From NCBI GenBank assembly GCA_039583875.1, contig CM077150.1:52827451-52891450 (forward strand): a stretch of 64,000 nucleotides of DNA, in the 5' to 3' direction. Under the pieces are notes generated by a model, which was not told where the DNA came from, ran no database searches, and was given only the letters and a program-made list of their open reading frames with translations. The DNA is from Platanthera guangdongensis (lineage: Eukaryota > Streptophyta > Magnoliopsida > Asparagales > Orchidaceae). The translations under genes were made by a program, and so were the position numbers. Within the stretch, counting starts at the first letter, position 1; every line of letters starts with the position of its first letter. This document shows positions 43,990 to 55,568 of the stretch, in pieces.

Positions 43990-44524
43990 ATCCTCCCCCG
44001 ATTAACATCACGTAGCTCAGATGCGTGACCCAGGAGGTAGCGGTGAAGAAGAGCAGATCCAAAAGCTCAAGCTCGGGCTCTAGAACCCACGTGTCATCAG
44101 ATGGTGGACGATCACCCCATCGGATGCGGAAGCGGCGGTGGTCACCATTGTGAGAAGTAATGAGTCCATCAGCTAATATCATGTCAGTTATAAGATGGTT
44201 TTTGGGAAACCTTGTAAACATGTCAGCACAAGTAATAAAAACTTGCGAACTACCATCCAATGTGTCACCTATAGTGGTCGTGTGAGAGAGATTCACGGAA
44301 CTACCACTCCCCATGCCTAGAGAATTTTGAGTGGAAGGAGAAGACGATAAAGAAGTCAACTCAGGTTGGGGAGATACATACGGCGTCAGATCCGAAACAT
44401 TGAAATTGGGTGAAACACCCCAATCAATAGTCAAATCCAAAACAAAAGCATTATCTCCTAATTTCTTCAGAATCTGAAACAGGCCGACTACCCCGAAAGA
44501 ACCCGTGGGTCCGGCTAAGGACAA
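43990..44524 (-). pseudogene. Gypsy-M integrase C-terminus with chromodomain
   Basis: Minus strand from 44524: LFQILKKLGDNAFVLDLTI, WGVSPNFNVSDLTPYV, a Ser-rich linker, then RFPKNHLITDMILADG and HRRFRIRWGDRPPSDDTWV, LEPELELLD. The last part is a chromodomain-like fold, with the aromatic positions and the TWVLEPEL end. This is the C-terminal end of a chromovirus pol of a different lineage from Tekay. Upstream of 44524 the integrase core is missing, so the element is truncated. Confidence 0.82.
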
Positions 44525-46020
44525 CTACGCTCTGACGTCAGCTCCAAGCGCCCACGCCCAATGGAAATCACCAGGTTAACATGTTGTGTCATATACGTGT
44601 ATTCAAACAACGGGACATGAAAAATAAAGCACTCCCTGTTCAACGGGACGAGCAAGGATCCAATAGGAGGGACGAAACGTCCACACGATGTGAAAACAAT
44701 CAAGTAATCTCTTAGTATCAACATCAACGCTCCTTTTAAGACACCGCCTATTCAGGGGATGAAATGCCCCCGCAGCCATTGCACTATGCAGATCCTCCCG
44801 CCAAGCATGAGGTCGAGCACAATGACACAATTATCTTCCCACAAAGGACCAACCACTAAAGCGGTCATCTCAAGGATGCCATAACCCTTCAGCCTCACTT
44901 CGCTTAAAGGTTTTATGACTTTTGGTGATTGTTCGTCCTGAAATACTGCACCATCCCGAGGCGTAGACATCATTCGCGCTTCTCCGGCTGCGCCAGCTTG
45001 GCCTTCACCATGACACAGCCTCAACTCTCGACAAAAATGGATCCCAATTCCTACTCAACAAGGCAAGAGTCAGCCATGAATTCTCCTTCGAAGTCCTCCC
45101 GAGACATACCTCGAATCCTCCTGCACCATCCAACAAGAAAAAACTCCGAGTTTGTCTGCGGCTCCAAAGTAGAGGGGGCAGATGACCACGCTCATAACAC
45201 TCAAGTAATGGTTCCCCGATGCTAACACTCACGACGCATAAGTAGTGCAATGCATAAAATGCATTTGGATCACCGCAACACGCAAAACTCAAAGCTAAGA
45301 GCGTCTCCATAAAGCACAGCAAGGGCCGTTAATGCACAAAAGTACGTCACGGTGCCAAGCCACACCCTTTGCACTGCACAAAACCTCTCGTCATGTGCAA
45401 AGCGTAATGACGCACACATGACGGCCCGACCCTCGTAACCATCATCTTGGAGCTCCCTCGACCGTCCGACATCACTTCGCTCCAAGCCTCTATGACTCTC
45501 TAAACTCTGCAATCATGAAAGCTTGCGACATTACGACGTCCTAGAGCATAGACATCATCAATGGCTTCCACCTTAGAAGGATCTACTTCAACTTTTGATA
45601 AGAACAGACACCAAGTCCTTATGTGCTTCAACGCAAGGGTGGAGGCCATGTCCTTCCATATTTTCAAGCTGGAACGAACTTGCTGGTACCTCCCCGACAT
45701 CAAGACAAGTGGCAGGATATCCCTCCACATCACGTCCGAGAAACTGCCACCAGCGCTAACAGCCTGCAGCAACTGCACTAGCTTGTGTGCAACATCATAC
45801 TCACACATTCAGATGAAGAGAGATGTAAAAACTAAGCGCTTCCACACTGGTGCAGTACACAAAGTGCAATGTGAAAGGATGTTCCTGCAATTCCCCGCAA
45901 GCATTGCACAACAAGCAAGGATGATATACGAGTAGTCAACCCCAAGGCAAGACAGTCAAGCTAAGAAATTTCACGGCTCGTCGCTTTGCAGTTCACGGCC
46001 CGCAAAATTTTGGTGGCATT
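44525..46020. other. Unrecognised 1.5-kb stretch
   Basis: The longest frames (45500-45808 minus, 102 codons; 45561-45935 plus, 124 codons) overlap and show no domain I know. I considered a decayed LINE or gypsy region from scattered phrases but could not support either. It probably holds decayed element or LTR sequence. Confidence 0.3.
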
Positions 46021-46688
46021 TGATGGAGTTCGCCCGTAAACTTTTGAGCCAAACTAGAAAGACTCAGACCGAGGGCACGTGGGGAAAACCAGCCTAACCG
46101 GACACGTCATGCACAAATAGTCATTCTCCCCCCGAAGGCTCGAAAATACTTGAGAAGAGGGCAAAACCAAACACACGCCTCACAAGCACGCAAGCGCCTC
46201 ACGGGCACGCGACACGCAAGAGCTCGTGCGCACCTAGTGCACGCAGCGCTAGAGCGTGCCTTGCACAGCGCGAGCAGCACAGCGCTAGCGCTAGCTGCCT
46301 CCACTGCCCTCGGTCGTCGCCGCTGCCGAGCAACCTACCCGGGCCGTACAAACCGCCCGGGGGGGCGCTTCCGTCAATTCGCTAAAATTGGTGATCCAGG
46401 AGACCAAAACTGAGCGACGTCATTCGCCAGCATGAATTTCGTCCCTGCACAATTACTAACATATCCCTCCAGAAAACTATAAATAAGTCTTCTTGTCTTT
46501 ATTTGAAGACAACCTACTCGAGAGGCTACAAAGAACTCTGAGATTTTTCGGCGAGATTGTGGATTTTGGTCGATCCTTCGCTCTGGAATTTGCTCTGCTT
46601 TTCTTCTAGCACAAAGGCTCCAATGGGCTTCAAGGCTCTGCGGACTTAAACATTTCTCTCTACCGGAACGCTTCCATCAAGATTCTGT
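46020..46688 (+). repeat. Probable Copia-D 5' LTR, first part
   Basis: A plus-strand TATAAATA lies at 46478-46485, followed by leader-like sequence. It ends at the Copia-F boundary. The matching LTR end is at 52909-53479. I infer one LTR split by Copia-F; no second Copia-D LTR is in the window to confirm this and the start is uncertain. The region around 46180-46290 is rich in GCGC and CGCTAGCG motifs. Confidence 0.35.
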
Positions 46689-47025
46689 GGACACATCAGT
46701 CTGCAAGCTTCCCGCGAACATGAGCCAAACCGCCTATCAGCACAAGCTTGCACCCGCGGCCACTGAGCAATGCATCAGTACGCAAGCCTCCATCTGCTCA
46801 GGCTGCTCCTTGGCAAAGCCAATCAGCACACCCTATCCGCAGAAACCAGACCGCATAGTCCGCGGACTCCATGCAACAAGCCGCTCAGAAGACAGCCGGC
46901 TTTCCATTAGACCTTCCACCAGGCCGCATATCACAGTCCGCCCAGTCCGCCTAGTCCGCCAAAGCTGTCCGCCCCAGGCCGCCCGGCCTGTCCCGTCACC
47001 CACTTCCACTTCACAAATTTCAACA
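46689..47025 (-). repeat. Copia-F 3' LTR, truncated to 337 bp
   Basis: It aligns without gaps to 52572-52908 of the 5' LTR, also 337 bp. I count about 12 substitutions, nearly all transitions. The remaining 1.3 kb of the LTR is missing. On the minus strand the polypurine tract CTTCAAGGGGGAG adjoins it at 47026-47038. Confidence 0.9.
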
Positions 47026-49790
47026 CTCCCCCTTGAAGTGGGAAGTGGTGACCAAGCCCAGCAAGCTGCGCAAGCGTTCAAAGGGCCCCTTCGACAGTGG
47101 CTTCGTGAAGATGTCAGCAAGATTATCTTCACTCCGAACATGCCCGACCAGTAGAGATCCTTCTAACACCTTCTCCCTGATGAAATGGTGATCAATCTCT
47201 ATATGCTTGGTCCTGACATGACACACTGGATTGTTAACCAGTTTGAGAGCACTCTCATTGTCACCCCAGAGTAAAGTAGGCCCTTGCACTTCTTCATGAA
47301 CATCCTCTATAAGCCTCCTCAACCAAATGACTTCCCGAGCAGCCAAGGTCGAAGCCTTATACTCCGCCTCCGTGGTTGAAACTGACACCGAGTCCTGCTT
47401 CTTGCTACACCACGAGATGCTAGCTGAACCGCAAGTGAACACATAACCTGAAGTAGACCTTTGATCATCCGAATCACCGCCATAGTCAGCATCCGTGTAC
47501 CCGAGCAACGCAAACTCCGCGTCCCTTCTATAGAGGAGTCCCATATCAGAAGAAGCCTTGACATACTTCAGAATACCCTTCGCCGCCACCAGATGAGATT
47601 GTCTTGGTTCAGCCATATACCGACTTACTCGGCCAACAGCATAAGCGATATCCGGCCTTGTAATCGTCAAATAAATCAAGCTCCCAACAAGAGTCCTGAA
47701 CACCAAGGGATCATGAAGAACCCTTCCCTCATCTCGTCGAAGCTTCAGCCCAGATTCCAGTGGAGTAGAGCACTTCTTCCCTTCGTCCATGCCAAACCGC
47801 TTCACAATGCGATCAGCATACCCTTTCTGGCTAATGAGAACCCCGCACTCCTTCCTCTCCACTTCCAGACCGAGAAAGTGATGCAACTCTCCCAAGTCTT
47901 TCATCTCGAAGCGTATAGCAAGCTCAGCCCTGAGCCTTGCTACTTCCCCCTCCGAATTCCCTGTGATGATCATGTCATCCACATACAGCAGGACCAAGAC
48001 TCGTAGCTCCCCCTTCTTCTTGACGAACAAGCTTGAATCCGAGTTGGAAGCAAGGTATCCATAGAATTGCAAGTACTCTGCAATCTTCCCACACCACGCT
48101 CTAGGAGCTTGCTTCAACCCATAGAGAGCCTTCCTGAGTTTGCAGACATAGTCCGGATGCTTTTCAGAGACAAAACCAAGCGGTTGATCCATGAAGATGT
48201 CCTTGTCAATCTCTCCGTAAATAAAGTCATTCTTCACATCAAGTTGCCACAACCTCCATCCCTTGCTAGCAGCCAAGGCGATCACCACTCTTACAGAAGT
48301 CATCTTCGCAACTGGACTAAATGTCTCCTCATAGTCTTCTCCATACTGCTGTGAGAATGCTCTAGCGACCAGGCGAGCTTTGAACCGATCAATGCTCCCA
48401 TCAGCCTTCTTCTTCAACTTATACACCCACTTGCAAGTAACCGAAGTAATGCCATCAACCTTGGGCACAAGGTCCCAGGTTTCATTCTTCTTCAGAACAT
48501 CAATCTCTTCCTTCATGGCACCTTCCCACTCCTTCACTCCAGTGGCCTCGTTGAAGTTTGCAGGCTCTCGCTCATCCAGAGGACCTGCAAAGAAGCAGGA
48601 GACAAAGCTCACTGCATTCCCATCACAGTACCGAGCCGGTGGCTTAACCACCCTCTTCGATCTTCGAAGACACGGCTCCTTGCTCACGGCTTCCGTTGCT
48701 TCTACGGGCTCCACTCCTACCTGGGGCAAGCATTGAGCAGTGCTCCCCCTGCTTCCTGAGCCAGAAGGCTCAGCCTCGGGGTTCGAAGCAACAGGAGCTG
48801 CTGGTGAAACAACAAGCTCCTCTTCCAAACCTTCAACAGCCTCCACCGGTACTTCATCAACCTTGCTACTTCCTGTTAGCTCCACCGAGCCACCTCCATA
48901 TGACGTCAGCTCGTCAAAGACAACGTCTCTTGACACCACGAACTTCTTCGTCACAAGGTCCATGCATTTCCATCCCTTCTTCCGCTCATCATAGCCAACA
49001 AAGACAAGTTTCCTTGCCTTCGCATCCAGTTTTGTCCGTGAAGCATCCGGGACATGCACGTAGCAAGTTGAACCGAACACCCGAAGGTGTCCAACACACG
49101 GCTTCTCCTTCAGCAACAGCTCAATAGGAGTCTTCATGTTGATAGGGCTGAGTGGCGTCCGGTTGATAACATAAGCAGCACAAGACATCCCCTCCGCCCA
49201 AAAGGACCTTGGGATATCTTTCGCATGAAGCCAGCATTTGCAGGTCTCCGTCAGATGACGGATCTTCCGCTCCGCTACCCCATTTTGTTGTGGAGTGTGA
49301 GCACAAGTAAGCTCCCGTTGGATCCCGTGCTTCCTGCAGAAGTTAGAAAACTCGGAGGAGATAAACTCAACCCCGTTATCAGTTCTAAGCTTCTTAATCC
49401 GCAATCCAAGCCGGCCTTCTACCAACTCCTTAAACTCCACAAACAAACAGAAGGCTTCCAACTTCTCCTTTAAGAAGTACACCTAAGTATACCTTGAGTA
49501 ATCATCAACCAAGACAAGCATGTATCTGCTTCCACCAAAGCTGGCAGTAACCGTCGGTCCCATCAGGTCGCCATGAATGCACTCCAATGGTGTCTTGCTC
49601 CATGTTTGTGATTTATCAAACGGAAGGCGATGTGCCTTACCGTATTGACAGCCCGCGCAAACATGCCCATCACCAAAGGAGGACAACTTCGGCAACCCCC
49701 TCACCAGACTTCTACTTGCCATCGCCTTCAACTTGTCCATGCCAACATGCCCCAGCCTTTCATGCCAGATAGCAGCGCTATCATTGGCTC
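47020..49790 (-). pseudogene. Copia-F pol: integrase, RT and RNase H
   Basis: 49794-49483: integrase zinc region and first catalytic D (IWHERLGHVGMDKLKAM, CAGCQYGKAHRLPF, CIHGDLMGP, VLVDDYSRYT). A TAG at 49483-49485 replaces the Trp of SRYTWVYF. The same frame then runs to 47020: D in KLRTDNGVEFIS, E in [17 protein letters not shown] with QLDVKNDFIYGEIDKDIF and catalytic LLYVDDMIITG, then RNase H (YTDADYGGDSDDQRSTSGYV, STTEAEYKA, KHIEIDHHFIREKV). Except for the one stop, 820 codons are open. It joins the gag/protease frame by a one-base shift at 49790. Confidence 0.92.
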
Positions 49791-51107
49791 TCATTTATCA
49801 ACATAAGCACTGGTGGAAAGAACAAACAAGTTCTTCACCCTCCTCCCAACATGAGCAACATCAGCCTTTACCGCTGATACGTTGCGAACGAACCTCACGT
49901 CTGTTGGCCCAAACAGAACGTGATACCCAGCATCCACCACATTGGTCACCGAGAAGAGGTTCTTCTTCATGCCCGGTACGTAATACACACTCCTTAACGT
50001 GAGTGGCCCCTGATCACTACCCAAAGACACGACCCCCTCTTTCTCTACTGCATAAACAGTATTATCAGCAGTGATAATAGCTTCATTACCTGAGTAAGCC
50101 TGCATGGAGGTGAACTTCGATTTGTCTCCGGTGAGGTGATGACCACACCCGGAGTCCACGATCCACTCGCTGTTGAAGTCCTCAGCAGACAAGGCCCGGA
50201 CACAAGTGCCCGTCATAAAAGCTCCGCCCCATCCTGCTTCTTCACTTCTCGAGCAAGCTTCCTCCTTTCCCGCAGCATGCCTAGGCTGCAGTTTGACCTT
50301 GCAGTCCCGCTTGAAGTGCCCTCGCTGATGACACCGGTAGCACTTCAAATTCTTCTTCCAGTCCTTAGGAGCATTGCTCCTTTCCGGCGGATATGAAGTT
50401 GAAGTCTCCTTCTCACCAACGGCCTGCACCTTCTTCTTCTTCTTCCCTTCCCATCCTTTCTTCTTGCCTGAGAAGAGAGCTTCGCTGCCTTCCTGATTCA
50501 GGTTCACTCCAGCCATCTGCCTTGCTAAGCTCTCCTGCGAGGCAAGCAGATTCTCCAGCTCCAGCAAAGACGGCTGAGTAGCCCACCCTTGAACAGATGT
50601 GACAAAGGCCACATACTCCTTCCGCAAGCCGCGGATAATGTGCCGTTTCATCTTCGCCTCAGAGATAGGCTCATCAGGATCCAGTGCCGACAGCTCAGCA
50701 CATAAGATCTTCATCTTTAAGAAGTACTTGGAGATGGAAAGGTCTCCCTGAGTTGCCCTGGCCAACTCATTCTCCAGGAACTGAAGCCGCGCCACATTCT
50801 TCCTATTGAACAACTCATCAATGGTTGTCCAAATATCAGCAGCCGACTCACACCCAACGATGTGATCAAACAGTTCCGGAGACACAGCTCTCTTCAGAAT
50901 GAACTCCGCCTTAGCATTTGTTCTTCTCCAGAGCCTAACCTGCTCAGCAGTACCGAAAACAGCAGTGACTTCCTGCTTGTCGTCACCACCGACGACTTCC
51001 CACAGCTCCTCGCCAAGAAGATAACTCTTCATGCACGACTTCCACTTCTTGAAGTTAGTCGGCGTTAAGAGTTCAATGCCAAGACCCCTTGCAAAACTCC
51101 CTTCCAT
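49791..51107 (-). CDS. Copia-F gag and protease
   Basis: I choose ATG at 51107 (MEGSFARGLGIELLTPTNF); the frame is open further up only with TTG. It holds the Copia gag domain (NFKKWKSCMKSYLLGEELW, LELENLLASQESLARQM), a Lys-rich stretch, the zinc knuckle CYRCHQRGHFKRDC (CX2CX4HX4C) and the protease active site WIVDSGCGHHLTG. The frame ends at a TGA (49791) within AAATGAGAG. One more A would join YVDK to MRANDSAAIWHERLGH, so this is a single-base loss in an A-run. About 438 residues. Confidence 0.92.
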   Translation of the reverse strand: MEGSFARGLGIELLTPTNFKKWKSCMKSYLLGEELWEVVGGDDKQEVTAVFGTAEQVRLWRRTNAKAEFILKRAVSPELFDHIVGCESAADIWTTIDELFNRKNVARLQFLENELARATQGDLSISKYFLKMKILCAELSALDPDEPISEAKMKRHIIRGLRKEYVAFVTSVQGWATQPSLLELENLLASQESLARQMAGVNLNQEGSEALFSGKKKGWEGKKKKKVQAVGEKETSTSYPPERSNAPKDWKKNLKCYRCHQRGHFKRDCKVKLQPRHAAGKEEACSRSEEAGWGGAFMTGTCVRALSAEDFNSEWIVDSGCGHHLTGDKSKFTSMQAYSGNEAIITADNTVYAVEKEGVVSLGSDQGPLTLRSVYYVPGMKKNLFSVTNVVDAGYHVLFGPTDVRFVRNVSAVKADVAHVGRRVKNLFVLSTSAYVDK

Positions 51108-51223
51108 TGCAACACCTGTTGGCAACCTTTCAGCAGCTCCGAGCAACAACACAGGTTGATCACCACTCAATCACTGAGTAACAACACTGGCTGACTTCCG
51201 CTCACGCAACTGAACCTCAGAAA

Positions 51224-51239
51224 CCTGGCTTTGATACCA
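51224..51239 (-). other. Copia-F primer binding site (initiator Met tRNA)
   Basis: On the minus strand, TGGTATCAAAGCCAGG follows the LTR by no more than a base, the standard initiator-Met type. Confidence 0.85.
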
Positions 51240-52908
51240 TGTTAAATTTTCTCAACGTGGTCAGCAAGATAGCCCAAACGCCAAATTAATATCTTCGGAA
51301 CTACCCAGTTCTCACGTTGAACCAGCGGAAACCAAGGAACAAAGGTTAATCCCAACAAACAATGGAAGCACAAGCAGGTCTTTTATTCATTCACTTCTTT
51401 ACACCATGAGGCATACATAGCGAGATATGATTTCGCTAGTATAACAGCTGAAAACAGAAAGCACCAAAAAACAAGCCGGGCGGACAGTACCGGATTCCGC
51501 CAAGACCGCGAGGTCGCCGAGGTCGCCGAGTCTGATGAGATCGCCCGAACTTAGCTGCAATCCGCCGAATAGCCACGGAGTCCGCCGAAGCCGCGAGGCC
51601 GCGCGGACACACCGTTATTCGCCTCCTGCTGAACCTGAACTGAGGAACACCCCTACCCGCCTGAAGTTGGCGGACAGGTTATTGAAGTTGGCAAAGATAA
51701 AACAGAACTGACAAGCCGCAGAGCGACCTCCTGCTGAGTCCGCAGAGACCGCACACTTCCAAGTAGACCGAAGTCACAGCCAAACTCCTGGCTCCTTGAA
51801 GCTAACCGCGTGATCTGCAAACAGCAAACGTCAGCACTGAAATAATCTGCGCAGACTGACAAACTGAGACCGCAGCACTTCGCTCAATCCAACTTACTGT
51901 TCACTCAAGTTACTTAGGTTTCTGTAGATGTGCCAGGGGGGTCCTATTTATAGGCAAGGTGAGGAGTGTGGTCACCGCCCAAGAGATAGCGACACCTCCC
52001 CAGCCCGCACGATAGCAAAACTCCGTCCGCCGAGTCCGCAAGGACTTAGCCGGATACCAAGGAAAACCGCCAGGAGCAAGGCAACCATTGACGAACCCTC
52101 TCCAGTCCGCCCAAGCTATGCGGACAAGGCATCAACCCGCAAAGCTCCAACCACTGCAGGACAGCAACCCCCTTCAATGGCAGTCCGCACCAACCCGAGG
52201 CAATCCGCAAGACTCACACCTCAATCCGCCACAAGTCCACGACCAAAGGCAGATAGCAACAGTCCGCCCGGTCACAGCGGACTTGGCGGATACTGCGGAC
52301 AACATGGTCTTAGCACAAAGTGTGACCAAGTCCAAAACCATCAAAGGCCAATGCGAGCATGGCGGACACAAACTCCCGTCCTCCAAACACCCTAGCACAG
52401 ACCGCCATCAGTCCGCGAGCTCCTCGCACTCCTGTCCAACGCAGCAGCCTCCTCCCGAACTCCAAAACCAGTCCGCCAACACGATCTCCACAGCAAAGCA
52501 CCTGCTGTGCCACCAGAGCTCGACAAGGCCTCAGCCAAGCTCTAAGCCCAGTCCGCAACAGCTCAAACCGCGGACACATCAGTCCACAAGCTTCCCGCGA
52601 ACATGAGCCAAACCGCCTATCAGCACAAGCTTGCACTCGCGGCCACTGAGCAATGCATCAGTCCGCAAGCCTCCATCCGCTCAGGCTGCTCCTTGGCAAA
52701 GCCAATCAGCACACCCTATCCGCAGAAACCAGGTCGCATAGTCCGCGGACTTCATGCAACAAGCCGCTCAGAAGATAGCCGGCTTTCCACTAGACCTTCC
52801 ACCAGGCCGCACATCACAGTCCGCCCAGTCCGCCTAGTCCGCCAAAGTTGTCCGCCCCAGGCCGCCCGGCCTGTCCCGTCACCCACTTCCACTTCACAAA
52901 TTTCAACA
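51240..52908 (-). repeat. Copia-F 5' LTR (1669 bp)
   Basis: Plus-strand bounds are TGTTAAATTTTC and ATTTCAACA. Minus-strand TATAAATA is at 51946-51953. GTCCGC and its complement GCGGAC recur dozens of times from 51480 to 52860 in both orientations. Frames overlapping the LTR are duplicated in the 3' copy and are not genes. Confidence 0.92.
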
Positions 52909-53479
52909 AGAAGAGGGGTAAAACATTCACTTCTCTCCAAACTCAAGAATTGGAAGATTTCTAGAGAGGCTTTTGCGGCAATCATCTTAGTTTGGGAGAA
53001 CTTTTGGACGTCGTTGTACGACGTTAACTAGGAGTACTTTGCTTGCACGGATTGGATCTAAAGCATATTTAGGCAAAGATTCGAAGAGGCATCTTGGAGA
53101 GGATCTGTGTATTCTGTCTCGATCGTCACTGTCGATAACTTGCAATTTTTTGTTGCTATTTATTGTATTGTGTAGTGTGAATCTGGTGAAGATCCTATAA
53201 GGATAGAAGAGGGAAAGACTTGTAATTGTCTACTATTTCATACATTTTAGTGGCGGCTTTTCGGGTTGGACGTGCGACTCTGATCGTCCTGTGGTTTTCA
53301 CCCTATTGGGTTTCCATGTTAAATCTCTGTGTCACATTTTATTGTTGTTATTTTATACTGTGTTTTGGTTGTGTATTGGCATACCGCTAAACGGTTGTGT
53401 GGGTACTTGCTCAAACTAATTTATAGGTGCTCTAGTCGGGCTTGCGTGCTCTCTAGCTCAATAAGTTGTATCAGATTCA
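52909..53479 (+). repeat. Probable Copia-D 5' LTR, second part
   Basis: It contains a typical Copia LTR end (GTGGTTTTCACCCTATTGGG then TTTCCATGTTAAATCTCTG) and is followed by ATTATCAGAGC near 53484, a decayed initiator-Met primer site (TGGTATCAGAGC). Coding sequence starts at 53667. From 53480 to 53666 is leader. Confidence 0.55.
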
Positions 53480-53666
53480 GGTTCATTATCAGAGCATTTC
53501 CTGGGCTAACCTGTCTGAGATTCGTGACGTGTCGATCGGATATTTCGGGTTAGTGATCGGTTGCGGTAGGTGATGATCATTGGTCCTCTCCCTATCCTCT
53601 TTGATTCCTTTATTTAAAATAATTGGCTCAAAGAACTGAGGTCAGTCCGATCAGTGACAGAGCACG

Positions 53667-55568
53667 ATGAAGTTTATATCAGGTTCAAGCTCTGAACAAA
53701 TGATTAAATTGAATGGCACGAACTATCACCAGTGGTACTTACTAATGGAAGATCTCATCTACGTCAAGGGTTGGCATGCTCATATGTTTGAGGAGATGTC
53801 TAAAGACATGGATCCAAATAAGTGGATGGTGGAGCACAAAAAATTTGTGGATATATCAGACGGTTCATAGAACTGAATGTATACAACCATGTTGCAAGTA
53901 TCGTTGATGCGAAGATACTTTGGAAGACTCTCGAGACGTTGTATGCTAAGAATGCTGGCATTAACAAGCTATATCTACTAAAGAAGCTTAGAGAGTTTAA
54001 GTATAGAGATAGCTCACCTATCTTGGATCGTGTGAACGAATTCCAAAGTATTATTGATCAACTCACTACTATGAAGATGACCTTCAAGCACGAGGTTAAT
54101 GCTCTTTGGCTGTTGAAGTCTCTTCCAGACTCTTGGGAGATTGTTAGAGTTTCTCTAACCAACTCCTCTCCTATAGGCATCATTATTATGGAGATTGCTA
54201 AAAGTAGTATCCTGAATGAAGAGTTGAGAAAGAAGTATCAAGGAATACCAGACTCTTCTTCACGAGCTGATATACTCTATACTGAGCCCAAGGGGAGAGG
54301 CAGGAGCAAGAGTATAGGGAGGAAGAGTGAGAGAAGCCAAAGCAGAGAAAAATCCAAGTCATATTATCAAAATATGGAGTGCCACTATTGACATAAGAAG
54401 GGGCATATTCAAAAATTTTGTTATTCTCTAAAGAATGACCAGAAGAAGAAGGAAGAGTCCTCAAATGAGAAGATGGACACGCATACGGCTGCCACCATCT
54501 CTACAGAGTAGCAAGATGTCATCATTGTTGGAGATGACGTCACAGCTGCACTCTCGGGCAATGATAAGTGCTAGATTGTGAACTCAGGTGCTTCTACACA
54601 TGTCTCCCACAACAGAGAGTTGTTTACCACTTACATGACTCACAATTATGGAGTGCTTAGAATGGGCAACGGTGACACGTCTAAAGTCATCAGGTGGGGA
54701 AACATGCACCTAAAGATGAGCACAAGAGGTTTACAGATTTTAAAGGATGTATGACACGTACCTGACATCCGCTTCAACCGAGTTTCAGTTGGGAAACTAG
54801 GTGATGAGAGATACTCGAGTGTCTTTGGTAGAGATTTTTGTAAGTTAATCAAGGGGTAGCTAGTAGTAGTTAGAGGTTATAGAGATACTGGTCTATACTA
54901 TATAGAGGGGAGGCCTAAATCTATTTAGGCCAATACTGTTAGAGATGGTTTATCCACATTTGTATGATATAAGAGACTAAGTCACATTAGCCAGAAGGAT
55001 CTGGGATGTCTCGCCAAGAAGAAGATTATATCTGATCTATCTGTAGATCAGTTAGAGAGATGCGACCACTACATTGCTGGAAAGTAGAATAGAGTATCTT
55101 TTCATAGCCACACTTCTACCAAGAGATCCGAGCCACTAGAGCTCGTACATACTGATATTTGCGGACCATTCAAGGTTCGGACGAGAGGAGGAGCGTCCTA
55201 TTTTGTGACGTTCATTGATGATTTTTTTAGGAAGCTTTGGGTCTATACTATTAAGACCAAAGATGAGGTCCTTGACACCTTTTAGAGATTACACGCTGAA
55301 GTAGAAAGACAAACTGAGAAAAAGCTAAAGTGCATCAGGTTCGACAATGGAGGAAAATATATTGGTCTCTTTGATGAGTACTGCACAGAACAAGGGATTA
55401 GACATGAAAAGACTCTGCCCAAGATGCCACAGCTGAATGGTGTAGCAGAAAGATTGAATAGAACCCTGATGGAGAGGGTAAGGTGCATGTTGTCTGAGTC
55501 AAAACTACCTGACATGCTTTTGGGGTGAGGCTTTATATACAGCTGCACATGTCAGCAACTTATCTCTC
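53667..55568 (+). pseudogene. Copia-D gag, protease and integrase, broken by Tat-C
   Basis: The start is ATG 53667 (MKFISGSSSEQMIKLNGTNYHQW). After a frameshift near 53860, gag continues (KILWKTLETLYAKNAGINKL, LLKSLPDSWEIVRVSLTN), a zinc knuckle with its first Cys pair (CHY-stop-HKKGHIQKFC), protease (IVNSGASTHVSHNRELF, with N-S-G where D-S-G is expected), integrase with D in ELVHTDICGPF, D in IRFDNGGKY and NGVAERLNRTLMERV. At least ten stops are scattered. It ends at 55568 in integrase where the Tat-C LTR starts. The lineage resembles Tork-type Copia. RT is outside this window or lost. Confidence 0.85.

Larger units (their letters stand above)
46689..52908 (-). mobile_element. Copia-F: Ty1/copia element with truncated 3' LTR
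   Basis: Minus-strand order: 5' LTR (52908-51240), primer site, gag, protease, integrase, RT, RNase H, polypurine tract, 3' LTR of which only 337 bp remain (47025-46689). The coding region carries one frameshift and one stop, both reversible by a single base. I see no target duplication (AGAAG on the right), consistent with loss of the left end. Confidence 0.92.

Noticed and set aside
45500..45935. LINE zinc-finger end or gypsy RT remnant
   Set aside because: Phrases such as CNACGELQEH and VEVDPSKVEAI are suggestive, but no ordered set of motifs follows in any frame.
49785..49796. Programmed frameshift between Copia-F protease and integrase
   Set aside because: AAATGAG looks like a stop-start overlap, but the site is in the middle of pol, not between gag and pol, and a lost A in an A-run explains it.
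53667..55568. Endogenous pararetrovirus or a host gene
   Set aside because: The order gag, protease, integrase and the NGVAERLNRT motif are those of a Copia element; no movement protein or virus-type RT is present.
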